64,000 nt of DNA from a bacterium. Lineage in GTDB: Bacteria; Sysuimicrobiota; Sysuimicrobiia; Sysuimicrobiales; Segetimicrobiaceae. A program made the translations under genes and the position numbers. Below, piece by piece: positions 55,761-64,000 of the stretch (position 1 is its first letter; each line of letters opens with the position of its first letter). The notes beneath the pieces were generated by a model, which had not been told where the DNA came from, ran no database searches, and saw nothing but the letters and a program-made list of their open reading frames with translations. The stretch is taken from the NCBI GenBank assembly GCA_035691305.1, contig DASSJF010000059.1:32677-96676 (forward strand), given 5' to 3'.

Positions 55761-56413
55761 GTGCGGCGCCCTCGGCGAGCCCCGGCCGTCCTCTGCGGAT
55801 CGGGCTGACGGGCGGCGTGGCGAGCGGCAAGAGCACCGTCGCCGCGGCGCTGCGGACGCACGGCGCCGTCGTTGTGGACGCCGACGCCATCGCCCGCGAG
55901 GTCGTCCGGCCGGGCGGCCCGGCGTACCAGGCGGTGGTCGACGTCTTCGGCCCCTCCGTCGTTGGACCGGACGGGGCGCTCGACCGCCGAGCGCTCGGCG
56001 CGCGCGTCTTCGGCGATCCGGCCGCCCGGAAGCGTCTCAACGCGCTGACCCATCCGCACATCCGGCGCCGTATGGCGGAGGATGCCGCTCGTCTGACCGC
56101 GGCGGGCCGCGCCGCCGTGATCGTCTTCGACATCCCGCTGCTGCTCGACACCACCGACGCGCGCGATCTCGGTCTCGACGGCATCATCGTCGTCTACGCC
56201 GACCGGGACACGCAGCTGCGGCGGCTGATCGAGCGGGACGGCCTCGCGGAGGATCAGGCTCGGCGACGGCTCGATGCGCAGGTGCCGCTCCAGGAGAAGG
56301 TGAAGCGGGCCGACTGGGTGATCGACAACTCGGGCGCCGCGGACGCGACCCAAGCCCAGGTCGAGCGTCTGTGGCAGGCGCTGATGAGGCAGGCAGGGGG
56401 CCGGACACCATAG
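55757..56413 (+). CDS. coaE: Dephospho-CoA kinase CoaE
   Basis: 218 residues; last step of CoA synthesis. P-loop IGLTGGVASGKSTVA, VVDADAIAREVV, LTHPHIRRRM and IPLLLDTTDARDLGLDGIIVV are the family motifs. GTG overlaps polA by 4 nt; a polA-coaE order is common in many bacteria. The N-terminal 12 residues before RIGLTGG are extra. Together with coaX (52,235) it gives two CoA-pathway genes beside polA. Confidence 0.95.
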   Translation: MSAAPSASPGRPLRIGLTGGVASGKSTVAAALRTHGAVVVDADAIAREVVRPGGPAYQAVVDVFGPSVVGPDGALDRRALGARVFGDPAARKRLNALTHPHIRRRMAEDAARLTAAGRAAVIVFDIPLLLDTTDARDLGLDGIIVVYADRDTQLRRLIERDGLAEDQARRRLDAQVPLQEKVKRADWVIDNSGAADATQAQVERLWQALMRQAGGRTP

Positions 56414-56512
56414 CGTCTCGGGTCGCGCGCGGCCGGGGCGGGGAGTCGCCGGCCTTTCGGGGTGTTCGGTGGTCTCCACCCGAACCGCTGGAGGCGGCTT
56501 CGGACGCGATGT

Positions 56513-56518
56513 TATAAT
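56513..56518 (+). promoter_or_regulatory. -10 box of uvrB (leaderless start)
   Basis: Perfect TATAAT, then AATTTG and the ATG at 56525. Transcription would begin at about the start codon; no ribosome site is present. No good -35 match. Confidence 0.6.
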
Positions 56519-56524
56519 AATTTG

Positions 56525-58723
56525 ATGCCCCAGTTCCGAATGGTGACAGATCAAGCCCCGGCCGGCGATCAGCCCAAGGCGATCGCGCAGCTCGTCGAAG
56601 GAACGCAGCGCGGCGACCGCTACCAGACCCTGCTTGGGATTACGGGGTCCGGGAAGACGTTTTCCGTCGCAAAGGTGATCGAGCAGATCCGGCGTCCCAC
56701 CCTCGTGCTCGCCCACAACAAGACGCTGGCCGCGCAGCTGTACGGCGAGATCCGGCAGTTCTTCCCGGACAACGCGGTGCGGTACTTCGTCTCGTACTAC
56801 GACTACTACCAGCCCGAGGCGTACGTCCCGCAGACCGACCTCTACGTCGCGAAGGACGCGTCGATCAACGACGAGATCGACAGGCTGCGGCACGCGTCGA
56901 CGAAGGCGCTCATGGAGCGCCGCGACGTGATCGTCGTCGCGTCCGTCTCGTGCATCTACGGCTTGGGTTCGCCGCAGGACTATGAGGACGTGATGCTGTT
57001 CGTCCGGCAGGGCGAGCGGCGGTCGCGCGACGACATCCTGCGCCGCCTCGTCGACGTGCAGTACGAGCGCAACGACATCGACTTCTCGCGCGGGCGGTTC
57101 CGGGTGCGCGGCGACGTGATCGAGGTCTTCCCGGCGTACGAGGACCGGGCGGTGCGGATCGAGCTGTTCGGCGACGAGGTCGACCGCATCAACGAAGTGG
57201 ATCCGCTGACCGGCGAGATCTTGGACAACAAGCCCGCGGTCGCGATCTGGCCGGCAAAGCACTGGGTGACCACGGCGTCCAAGCTCGACCAGGCGCTCGG
57301 CCGCATCGAGACCGAGCTGCGCGAACGTGTGCAGTGGTTCAAGGAGCAGGGGAAGTTGCTCGAGGCGCAGCGGCTGGAGTTCCGGACGAAGTACGACCTC
57401 GAGATGCTGCGCGAGGTCGGCTACTGTCCAGGCATCGAGAACTATTCGCGCCACCTGGCCGGACGCGCGGAAGGCGAGCGGCCCGGGTGTCTCCTCGACT
57501 ACTTCCCGAAGGACTTCCTCGTCTTCATCGACGAGTCGCACGTCACCGTGCCGCAGGTCCGGGGCATGGTCGAGGGCGACCGGGCGCGCAAGAAGAACCT
57601 CGTGGACTTCGGATTCCGGCTGCCGTCGGCGTACGACAACCGGCCGCTCACGTTTGACGAGTTCGCCGCGCTGGTTCCGCAGATGGTCTTCGTCTCCGCG
57701 ACCCCGGGCCCGTACGAGCTCGGGACGTCGACGCAGATCGTCGAGCAGATCGTCCGGCCGACGGGCCTCGTCGACCCCCAGGTGGAGGTCCGCCCGGCGA
57801 AGGGGCAGGTCGACGACCTCATCGCCGAGATCAAGGTACAGGTGGAGAAGCACGAGCGGACGCTGGTCACCACGCTGACCAAGCGCATGGCCGAGGATCT
57901 CTCCGACTACCTCCAGGAGATGGGAATCAAGGTCCACTACCTGCACGCCGAGGTCGAGACCCTGCAGCGGATCCAGATCCTCAAGGACCTCCGGCTCGGG
58001 ACGTACGATGTGCTCGTCGGCATCAACCTCCTGCGGGAAGGCTTGGATCTTCCTGAAGTGTCGCTCGTGGCCATCCTGGACGCCGACCGCGAGGGGTATC
58101 TCCGGTCGGAGACGAGCCTGATCCAAACCATGGGCCGGGCCGCCCGGAACGTCGGGGGGCGCGTGCTGCTGTACGCGGACGAGATGACGGACTCGATGCG
58201 CCGGGCCATTGACGAGACCAACCGGCGCCGCGTGATTCAGCTCGAGTACAACGAGGAGCACGAAATCACGCCGCAGTCGATCGTGAAGCCGATCCGCGAC
58301 CTCATCGACCTGCAGGAAGTGGCCGAGGAGGCCGTCCCGTACGGCGGCGGGGCGGCCGCCGCCGCGTCCGACGGCGCCGCGAAACCTCGAACCGGAGCGG
58401 TGCTGACCGCCGACGAACTGATCGGGTTGGCCGAGCAGCACCGCAGCCCGGTCACGTGGGACATCGCGCGCCTGCTGATGCTGAGTCCCGCGGAACTCGA
58501 GCAGACCATCGAGGCGCTCGAGCGCGCGATGCGACAGGCGGCCGGCGAGCTGCAGTTCGAGAAGGCCGCGGCGCTGCGGGATCAGATCACGGAGCTGCGC
58601 AAGGGGCTCGGCGAGCCGTTCTTCGCCTCGGCCGGCGGCGTCCGGGTTCGGGGCGCCCGGGTGCGGGGACGGGGTGGAGCCCGGCCGCGGCCCGGCCGCG
58701 GCGCCTGGCGCAAACGGGCATAG
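56525..58723 (+). CDS. uvrB: Excinuclease ABC subunit UvrB
   Basis: 732 residues from ATG 56525 ([20 protein letters not shown]); the frame is open further upstream, but the -10 box lies there. Walker [10 protein letters not shown], the beta-hairpin for damage verification [23 protein letters not shown]-like FIDESHVT, motif [22 protein letters not shown] and [15 protein letters not shown]-terminal UVR domain (about 670-705, [18 protein letters not shown]) contacts UvrC. An Arg/Gly/Pro-rich tail follows. Loads at lesions after UvrA. Confidence 0.96.
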   Translation: MPQFRMVTDQAPAGDQPKAIAQLVEGTQRGDRYQTLLGITGSGKTFSVAKVIEQIRRPTLVLAHNKTLAAQLYGEIRQFFPDNAVRYFVSYYDYYQPEAYVPQTDLYVAKDASINDEIDRLRHASTKALMERRDVIVVASVSCIYGLGSPQDYEDVMLFVRQGERRSRDDILRRLVDVQYERNDIDFSRGRFRVRGDVIEVFPAYEDRAVRIELFGDEVDRINEVDPLTGEILDNKPAVAIWPAKHWVTTASKLDQALGRIETELRERVQWFKEQGKLLEAQRLEFRTKYDLEMLREVGYCPGIENYSRHLAGRAEGERPGCLLDYFPKDFLVFIDESHVTVPQVRGMVEGDRARKKNLVDFGFRLPSAYDNRPLTFDEFAALVPQMVFVSATPGPYELGTSTQIVEQIVRPTGLVDPQVEVRPAKGQVDDLIAEIKVQVEKHERTLVTTLTKRMAEDLSDYLQEMGIKVHYLHAEVETLQRIQILKDLRLGTYDVLVGINLLREGLDLPEVSLVAILDADREGYLRSETSLIQTMGRAARNVGGRVLLYADEMTDSMRRAIDETNRRRVIQLEYNEEHEITPQSIVKPIRDLIDLQEVAEEAVPYGGGAAAAASDGAAKPRTGAVLTADELIGLAEQHRSPVTWDIARLLMLSPAELEQTIEALERAMRQAAGELQFEKAAALRDQITELRKGLGEPFFASAGGVRVRGARVRGRGGARPRPGRGAWRKRA

Positions 58724-58731
58724 CACGGGGC

Positions 58732-58776
58732 CGGTGAGCGTTGGCCCAACGGTGAGCGTCATCGAACCGACGGTTC
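58732..58776 (+). repeat. Direct and inverted repeats upstream of uvrA
   Basis: CGGTGAGCGT occurs twice (58732-58741 and 58750-58759), overlapping the ends of a perfect palindrome CGTTGG-C-CCAACG (58739-58751). Just after lies GAACC-GAC-GGTTC (58764-58776). The block fills the 75-nt uvrB-uvrA gap and could be an operator; GAAC-N5-GTTC resembles but does not equal known LexA boxes. Confidence 0.45.
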
Positions 58777-58798
58777 ACGGAGCGGAGCAGGCGGGCGC

Positions 58799-61717
58799 AT
58801 GCCTCTAGACCGGATCGTCGTGCGCGGCGCGCGCGAGCACAACCTGGCCGGCATCGATCTCGAGATCCCGCGGGACCGGCTCGTGGTCCTCACGGGTATC
58901 TCCGGATCGGGCAAGTCGTCGCTGGCGTTCGACACGATCTATGCGGAGGGACAGCGGAAGTACGTGGAGTCGCTGTCGGCGTACGCGCGGCAGTTCCTCG
59001 GGCTCATGGAGAAGCCGGACGTCGACCACATCGAGGGGCTCAGTCCGGCGGTGTCGATCGACCAGAAGGGCGCCCCGCGCAACCCGCGGTCAACCGTCGG
59101 CACCGTCACGGAAGTGTACGACTATTTGCGGCTGCTGTACGCGCGCGTCGGCGATCCCCACTGCCCGAAGTGCGGCCGCGCGATCTACCGCCAGACGCCC
59201 GAGCAGATGGTCGACCGGGTGCTCGAGATGCCGGAGGGCACCCGGCTCCTCATCCTCGGGCCGATCGTGCGGGGACGAAAGGGCGAGTACCGGCAGCTGT
59301 TCCAGGACCTGCGCCGGCAGGGCTTCGTGCGCGTGCGGGTCGACGGTGCGCTGTACGAGCTCGGCGAGGAAATCACGCTCGACAAGAACCGCAAGCACAC
59401 GATCGAGGTCGTGGTCGACCGGCTCGTCGTGCACCCCGAGATCCGGTCGCGGCTGAACGATTCGATCGAGACCGCCCTCAAGCTCGGGCAAGGGATCGTC
59501 GGCATCTCGATCGTGGACGGCGAAGAGCTCGTGCTGAGCCGCAACTTTGCCTGTCCCGAGTGCGGCATCAGCCTGCCGGAGATCGAGCCGCGGCTCTTCT
59601 CGTTCAACGCGCCCTACGGCGCGTGTCCTGTCTGCACCGGCCTCGGCTACAAACAGGAGATCGATCCGGATCTGGTGCTCGACCAGCACCTGTCGCTGTT
59701 CGACGGGGCCGTGGCGCCCTGGGCGGCGTCGACCAGCGAGTACTATCAGGAAGTCCTCCGGTCGCTGGCCGATCACTACGGCGTCGACATGAAGACGCCG
59801 GTGCGCAAGCTGCCGAAGGAATTCGTGCGGGGCCTACTGCACGGCACCGGCGAGGAGGTACGCCTCCGGTATCACAACCGCTGGGGCGAGCTGCGCAACT
59901 ACTCCGCGGCCTTCGAAGGCCTGATCCCGCAGCTCGAGCGCCGGTACAAGGAGAGCGACTCCGAGTACGTCAAGGAAGAGATCGAGCAGTACATGAGCAG
60001 CGCGCCGTGCCCGGTCTGCCGCGGCACGCGCCTGAAGAAGGAAGTGCTCTCGATCACCGTCGGGGGCCGCTCGATCGCGGAAGCCTGCGCGCTCACGGTC
60101 CGGGGGGCCTTGAAGTTCTTCTCCGAGCTCACGCTCGGCGACCGGCAGCGCATGATCGCCCAGCAGGTGCTGAAGGAGATCACCGCACGGCTCAAGTTCC
60201 TGGTGGACGTCGGGCTCGACTATCTGACGCTGGACCGGACGGCGAACACGCTGTCGGGCGGGGAAGCGCAGCGCATCCGGCTGGCCACGCAGATTGGGTC
60301 CGGCCTGATGGGCGTGCTGTACGTGCTCGACGAACCGAGCGTCGGCCTGCACCAGCGCGACAACCGCCGGCTGATCAATACGTTGCTTCGCCTGAGAGAC
60401 CTCGGCAACACGATCCTCGTGGTCGAGCACGACGAGGAGACGATCCGCGCCGCGGACTGGATCGTCGACGTCGGGCCCGGCGCCGGCGCCCGCGGTGGGC
60501 GCGTGGTGGCCTCGGGGCCGCTGTCCACGATTCTCCGCACCCCGGCCTCCGTCACCGGCCAGTACCTGACCGGCGCCCGCCGGATCCCCATTCCTCCGGT
60601 CCGCCGCGCCGGCGGCGGCGGCGCGCTCGTGATCCGCGGCGCGCGGGAGCACAACCTGCGCGGCATCGACGTACGCGTGCCGCTCGGCAAGTTCGTCAGC
60701 GTGACCGGGGTCTCGGGATCGGGCAAGTCGACGCTGATCGACGACATCCTGTACCGCGCGCTGGCACACCGGCTCCACGGCGCCCGCGGGCGGGCCGGGG
60801 CGCACGACCGGGTCGACGGGCTGGACCTGGTCGACAAGGTGATCAACATCGACCAGTCGCCGATCGGCCGCACGCCGCGCAGCAACCCGGCGACGTATAC
60901 GAAGACGTTCGACCTGATCCGCGAACTGTTCGCGACGACACCGGACGCGCGTGTGCGGGGGTACAAGCAGGGCCGGTTCTCGTTCAACGTGCGCGGCGGG
61001 CGCTGCGACGCCTGCGAGGGCGACGGCATCGTGCGGATCGAGATGCATTTCCTGCCGGACGTCTACGTGCCGTGCGACGTCTGCAAAGGCCAGCGCTACA
61101 ACCGGGAGACGCTCGAGGTCCGATACAAGGGCCGCTCGATCGCGGACGTGCTCGACATGACGGTCGACGAGGCGATCGCGTTTTTCGACGCGATCCCGCG
61201 GATCCGCCGCAAGCTGCGGACGCTGGCCGACGTCGGGCTCGGCTACATCAAACTCGGGCAGCCCGCGACGACGCTGTCGGGCGGCGAGGCGCAGCGCGTG
61301 AAGCTGAGCACCGAGCTGTCGCGCCGGGACACCGGGCAGACGGTCTACATCCTTGACGAGCCCACGGTGGGGCTGCACTTCGCCGACGTCCACCGGCTGC
61401 TCGAGGTGCTGCACCGGCTGGTCGACGCGGGCAACACGGTCGTCGTGATCGAACACAACCTCGACGTGATCAAGACCGCCGACTGGATCATCGACCTCGG
61501 GCCGGAGGGCGGCGAGTTCGGCGGCGCCGTGGTCGCGGAGGGCACGCCCGAGCAGGTGGCGCAGGTGGCGGCGTCCTACACCGGCCAGTATCTGCGTCCG
61601 ATCCTGAGAGAGGCGGCGGCACCGGCCGGTGCGCCCCGGGGCGGAGCGCGCGGCGGGACAAACGGCCGTACCGGCGGCCGGGCGAAGGCGATCGCCGCCG
61701 GGAAGGCCAAGAGCTGA
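58799..61717 (+). CDS. uvrA: Excinuclease ABC subunit UvrA
   Basis: 972 residues, full length. Two ABC modules: Walker [15 protein letters not shown] and [13 protein letters not shown]; signatures [12 protein letters not shown] and [12 protein letters not shown]. Zinc sites [17 protein letters not shown] and CDAC..CDVC. Opening [22 protein letters not shown] is standard. The ~35-residue Gly/Arg/Ala-rich tail is not conserved. Damage-sensing subunit that delivers UvrB. Encoded right after uvrB, with a repeat-rich 75-nt gap. Confidence 0.97.
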   Translation: MPLDRIVVRGAREHNLAGIDLEIPRDRLVVLTGISGSGKSSLAFDTIYAEGQRKYVESLSAYARQFLGLMEKPDVDHIEGLSPAVSIDQKGAPRNPRSTVGTVTEVYDYLRLLYARVGDPHCPKCGRAIYRQTPEQMVDRVLEMPEGTRLLILGPIVRGRKGEYRQLFQDLRRQGFVRVRVDGALYELGEEITLDKNRKHTIEVVVDRLVVHPEIRSRLNDSIETALKLGQGIVGISIVDGEELVLSRNFACPECGISLPEIEPRLFSFNAPYGACPVCTGLGYKQEIDPDLVLDQHLSLFDGAVAPWAASTSEYYQEVLRSLADHYGVDMKTPVRKLPKEFVRGLLHGTGEEVRLRYHNRWGELRNYSAAFEGLIPQLERRYKESDSEYVKEEIEQYMSSAPCPVCRGTRLKKEVLSITVGGRSIAEACALTVRGALKFFSELTLGDRQRMIAQQVLKEITARLKFLVDVGLDYLTLDRTANTLSGGEAQRIRLATQIGSGLMGVLYVLDEPSVGLHQRDNRRLINTLLRLRDLGNTILVVEHDEETIRAADWIVDVGPGAGARGGRVVASGPLSTILRTPASVTGQYLTGARRIPIPPVRRAGGGGALVIRGAREHNLRGIDVRVPLGKFVSVTGVSGSGKSTLIDDILYRALAHRLHGARGRAGAHDRVDGLDLVDKVINIDQSPIGRTPRSNPATYTKTFDLIRELFATTPDARVRGYKQGRFSFNVRGGRCDACEGDGIVRIEMHFLPDVYVPCDVCKGQRYNRETLEVRYKGRSIADVLDMTVDEAIAFFDAIPRIRRKLRTLADVGLGYIKLGQPATTLSGGEAQRVKLSTELSRRDTGQTVYILDEPTVGLHFADVHRLLEVLHRLVDAGNTVVVIEHNLDVIKTADWIIDLGPEGGEFGGAVVAEGTPEQVAQVAASYTGQYLRPILREAAAPAGAPRGGARGGTNGRTGGRAKAIAAGKAKS

Positions 61718-61731
61718 AAGGGGACGAGACG

Positions 61732-62754
61732 ATGGCGGAGCAGCCGCAGATCGTGTTGTGGATGGAAGGTGAGCGCGGCCCGCGGTTTTCGCTGGACGCC
61801 GGCGCGATCGAGGCGGCGGGCGGCGTCACGCGGTTCGTCACCTGCCGGACGGACGCGGAGCGCGCGGAGGCCGTCGCGGACGCGCGGGTGCTCGTCGCAG
61901 CGCACGTGAAGGTTACCGCGGACCTCTACCGCGCCGGCAAGGGACTCGCCGGCGTGATTCGCACCGGCATCGGCCTCGACACGGTCGACGTCCCGGCCGC
62001 GACCCAGCAGGGGGTCTGCATCGCGCACGTGCCGGACTTCTGCTACGACGAGGTGGCCGACTCGGCGTGGGCGCTGCTGCTGGCCGTGGCGCGCAAGCTG
62101 CCGGAAGCGGGCCGCCGCGTCCGCAGCGGCGAATGGGTGCCCAACAACCTGCTGCCCGTGCACTCGCTGCGCGGCCGCACCCTCGGCCTGGTGGCGTTTG
62201 GGCACATCGGCCGCAAGGTCGCGGAGCGGGGCCGCGCGTTCGGCATGCGGATCGTCGCCGCGGATCCATACGTGGACCAGGCGGCGATGGCCAAGGAGGG
62301 CGCGGAGAAGGTGTCGCTGGAAGAGCTGCTCGCCCGCGCGGACGTCGTCTCGCTGCACACGCCGCTCACGCCCGAGACGCGCGGCCTCATGAACGCCGCG
62401 GCGTTCGCGCGGATGAAGCCGGGCGCGATCCTTCTTAACACCTCGCGTGGCCCCGTCGTGGACGAACCGGCGCTGATCGAGGCCCTGCGCTCGGGCCGCC
62501 TCGCCGGCGCCGGGCTGGACGTGCTTCAGCAGGAGCCGCCGGCGACCGACAACCCGCTGTTCACGATGGAGAACGTGGTCCTCAGCCCGCACTCCTCGTC
62601 GACCACCGTCGAGGCGCTCGAGGATCTCGCCCGCAAGGTGAACATGCAGATCGTCCAGATGCTGCGCGGCGAATGGCCCGCGTACTTGGCCAACAAGGCG
62701 GTCCGGACGCAGCCGAATGTCCGCCTGACGGCCGGCCGGGTGGCCGCGTCATGA
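61732..62754 (+). CDS. D-2-hydroxyacid dehydrogenase (SerA/C-terminal-binding-protein type)
   Basis: 340 residues. NAD-binding fold with LGLVAFGHIGRKVAERGRAFG; catalytic Arg in NTSRGPVVDE, Glu in LDVLQQEPP and His in LSPHSSS. Upstream substrate loop TGIGLDTVDVPAATQQGV. Fits phosphoglycerate-dehydrogenase-like enzymes that lack ACT domains; the true substrate is unknown. ATG with AAAGGGG upstream, 14 nt after uvrA. It overlaps the aldolase gene by 4 nt, so the two probably act in one pathway on a 2-oxo or 2-hydroxy acid. Confidence 0.85.
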   Translation: MAEQPQIVLWMEGERGPRFSLDAGAIEAAGGVTRFVTCRTDAERAEAVADARVLVAAHVKVTADLYRAGKGLAGVIRTGIGLDTVDVPAATQQGVCIAHVPDFCYDEVADSAWALLLAVARKLPEAGRRVRSGEWVPNNLLPVHSLRGRTLGLVAFGHIGRKVAERGRAFGMRIVAADPYVDQAAMAKEGAEKVSLEELLARADVVSLHTPLTPETRGLMNAAAFARMKPGAILLNTSRGPVVDEPALIEALRSGRLAGAGLDVLQQEPPATDNPLFTMENVVLSPHSSSTTVEALEDLARKVNMQIVQMLRGEWPAYLANKAVRTQPNVRLTAGRVAAS

Positions 62755-63539
62755 CGCCGAACCGCGCAAAGGGGCGCCTGCGCGAGGGCGGGGTCGCGAT
62801 CGGCACGATGATCTCCGAGTCCCGGACCGAGGAGATTTCCTACGTGCTGGCGGCCGCGGGCTTCGACTTCTTCGTGCTCGATACGGAACACGGCTCCGCG
62901 AACTGGGAGACGGTCCAGACGGTCAGCCGCGCCGCGCGCAGCGCCGGCATCGCGCCGCTGGTGCGGGTGACCGACACGCTCTATTCTCTGATCGCCCGGG
63001 CGCTCGACGCCGGCGCGCTCGGGGTCATGGTGCCGCACGTCGAGACCGCGGCGGACGCCCGCGAGATCGTCCGCTGCGCGAAGTACCCGCCCGACGGCGA
63101 GCGCGGCTTCGGCCTGCGTCCGGCCTTGACGGATTACGGCCGGGTCCCGGCCGCGGAGGCGATCGCCTGGTCGAACGCCGAGACGCTCGTCTTCGCGCAG
63201 ATCGAGAGCGGCCGCGCGCTCGACAACCTCGACGACATCGCCGCGGTTCCGGGGATCGACGTCCTGCTAGTGGGCCCGAACGACCTGGCGCTGGCGCTCG
63301 GCGTGCCGGGCGATCTCCTCCATCCGAAGCTGCAGGAGGCGTACCGGCACGTCGCCCAGGTTGCGAACCGCCACGGGATCGCCGGCGGCCTGCATCCCGG
63401 GGATCTCAAGGTGGTCGAGTACGGGTGCACGTCCGGGATGCGCTGCTTGATGTACTCATCCGACATCCGCATGCTGCTCGGCGCCGCGAAGCAGGCGGTG
63501 CAGAGCCTCCGCGCGCTGTCGCCGGGCACGGCACGCTAA
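62751..63539 (+). CDS. HpcH/HpaI-family class II aldolase
   Basis: 262 residues from ATG overlapping the dehydrogenase stop (ATGA). Metal-dependent pyruvate aldolase fold: FFVLDTEHGSANWETV (catalytic His), LVRVTD, GVMVPHVETAADA, VFAQIESGRALDNLD (metal Glu) and VLLVGPNDLALALG (metal Asp). The family cleaves 2-keto-3-deoxy sugar acids or hydroxy-keto acids to pyruvate and an aldehyde; the dehydrogenase next to it could reduce or form the keto acid. Substrate not predictable. Confidence 0.87.
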   Translation: MTPNRAKGRLREGGVAIGTMISESRTEEISYVLAAAGFDFFVLDTEHGSANWETVQTVSRAARSAGIAPLVRVTDTLYSLIARALDAGALGVMVPHVETAADAREIVRCAKYPPDGERGFGLRPALTDYGRVPAAEAIAWSNAETLVFAQIESGRALDNLDDIAAVPGIDVLLVGPNDLALALGVPGDLLHPKLQEAYRHVAQVANRHGIAGGLHPGDLKVVEYGCTSGMRCLMYSSDIRMLLGAAKQAVQSLRALSPGTAR

Positions 63540-63667
63540 GCCGGTCTTCAACCCCGACCCGACGGCGGCCGCGGTGATCGCGGCGATCGCCGCGGCGACG
63601 GCGGCCCGCCCGCACCGCAGCCGGCGCGTCGGGCCCCCTCTGCTCGACCGCCGGAAACGGTCCTCGA

Positions 63668-63673
63668 TATAAT
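63668..63673 (+). promoter_or_regulatory. -10 box of uvrC
   Basis: Perfect TATAAT ending 9 nt before the uvrC ATG, with TCGACC 18 nt upstream as a 4/6 -35. No ribosome site in GGATTGGCC. Confidence 0.6.
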
Positions 63674-63682
63674 GGATTGGCC

Positions 63683-63870
63683 ATGAGCCAGGAACCATCC
63701 GCCACGGAGAGTGCGACGCTCGCGGAGCGCGTCGCCAACCTGCCGATTCAGCCCGGCGTCTATTTGATGAAGGACGGCGCGGGCAAGGTCATCTACGTCG
63801 GCAAGGCATCGTCGCTGCGCGCGCGCGTGCGGCAGTACTTCCAGCCGGGCCACACCGACAGCCCGCGGAT
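63683..63870 (+). CDS. uvrC: Excinuclease ABC subunit UvrC, N-terminal part only (broken)
   Basis: ATG 63683 opens a UvrC N-terminus: after 19 variable residues comes the GIY-YIG nuclease start [32 protein letters not shown]. Homology stops at about residue 62 (GHTDSPR). The + frame continues open to the window end but encodes a low-complexity Ser/Arg/Ala-rich sequence unlike UvrC. The opposite strand of that same stretch encodes the UvrC UVR domain. The gene is thus interrupted by an inversion junction at about 63,859-63,870. Confidence 0.88.
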
Positions 63871-64000
63871 CTGGTCGCGCAGCGTCCCGGCCCGTTCGAA
63901 CTCCATCGCGTCGGCGGCCGCCTGCATCTGGCCCTCGAGGTCCTTGCGCAGCGCGTCGTGCCGGCCGTCGAGGAACTCGCCCGCCTGCCGCACCTGCTCG
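63859..64000 (-). pseudogene. uvrC: Inverted fragment of uvrC (UVR domain), open to window edge
   Basis: On the minus strand the frame open from base 64000 reads [14 protein letters not shown]..., with [18 protein letters not shown] and LRDQIRGL. This is the UVR motif of UvrC (A..FL.G...L...L...M..AA....FE.A..LRDQI..L), normally about 140 or more residues after the GIY-YIG start. It lies head-to-head with the + strand N-terminus and stops matching at the same 12-nt junction. It may be part of a fold-back assembly artefact rather than a real gene remnant. Confidence 0.8.

Noticed and set aside
58732..58759. Two copies of CGGTGAGCGT as a CRISPR-like or tandem-repeat array
   Set aside because: Only two copies, very short; better described as paired regulator sites.
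55685..58762. 1025-codon minus-strand frame
   Set aside because: Antisense of coaE and uvrB, same shadow composition.
58764..58776. Firm call of a LexA/SOS box before uvrA
   Set aside because: GAAC-N5-GTTC has the wrong spacing for the known firmicute or actinobacterial boxes, and the motif is not clearly repeated before polA or uvrB.

Overview
The window is a gene-dense, high-GC (roughly 70% by eye) bacterial chromosome segment. No phage, insertion sequence, CRISPR array or plasmid function was recognised. Two features point to a diderm (outer-membrane) bacterium of the Terrabacteria side of the tree. First, a nearly complete lipid A / LPS-transport operon lies next to an SLH-domain porin of the OmpM/SlpA type. 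Second, there are families common in cyanobacteria, actinobacteria, firmicutes and relatives: DUF3084, DUF881, GuaB3 and GatCAB. The lineage is inferred; candidate phyla such as CSP1-3/Sysuimicrobiota, Armatimonadota or Deinococcota-like groups would fit, but I cannot place it more closely from sequence alone.

Layout. 1-12,183 (+): envelope operon: two OmpH/Skp-like proteins (the first cut by the window edge), lpxD, lpxC, fabZ, lpxA, lpxI, lpxB, lptC-like, lptA-like, lptB, one LptF/G permease, an ArnT-like membrane glycosyltransferase and a DPM1-like GT2. Most junctions are 1-8 nt overlaps. 12,180-13,524: DUF3084 protein and a RuvC/YqgF-like nuclease. 13,525-13,949: AT-richer leader with three palindromes and a candidate promoter, then the SLH porin and a strong hairpin. 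15,817-16,748: two small exported proteins of unknown role. 16,766-21,043: nucleotide genes, with pyrF (-) divergent from hpt, then guaB3-guaA. 21,250: PcrA/UvrD helicase.

23,619-36,179: two peptide-type ABC transporter sets sharing one pair of ATPases (SBP-B-C-unknown-D-F, then SBP-B-C-SBP), followed by a PMT-like membrane protein. 38,009-41,245: gatCAB, the tRNA-dependent amidotransferase. 41,306: dnaE, followed by DUF881. 45,569-50,595: a possible envelope redox/stress block with an FAD oxidoreductase, a ferric-reductase-like heme membrane protein, a universal stress protein, a YVTN-propeller/cupredoxin fusion, an ECF sigma factor fused to an anti-sigma (RskA-like) domain, and a tiny CYNCGC protein. 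50,678: tRNA-Leu(CAA). 50,840-53,011 (-): PLP decarboxylase and coaX. 53,094-64,000: polA-coaE-uvrB-uvrA, a hydroxyacid dehydrogenase/HpcH aldolase pair, and the start of uvrC.

Most of the window is ordinary housekeeping. The observations most worth checking are: (i) uvrC at the right edge folds back on itself, with the N-terminus on + joined to the UVR domain on -, which suggests an assembly chimera or an inversion; (ii) TATAAT-like -10 boxes 6-9 nt before the start codons of polA, uvrB, uvrC and pyrF suggest leaderless transcripts; (iii) the membrane-tethered sigma/anti-sigma fusion next to the cupredoxin fusion.
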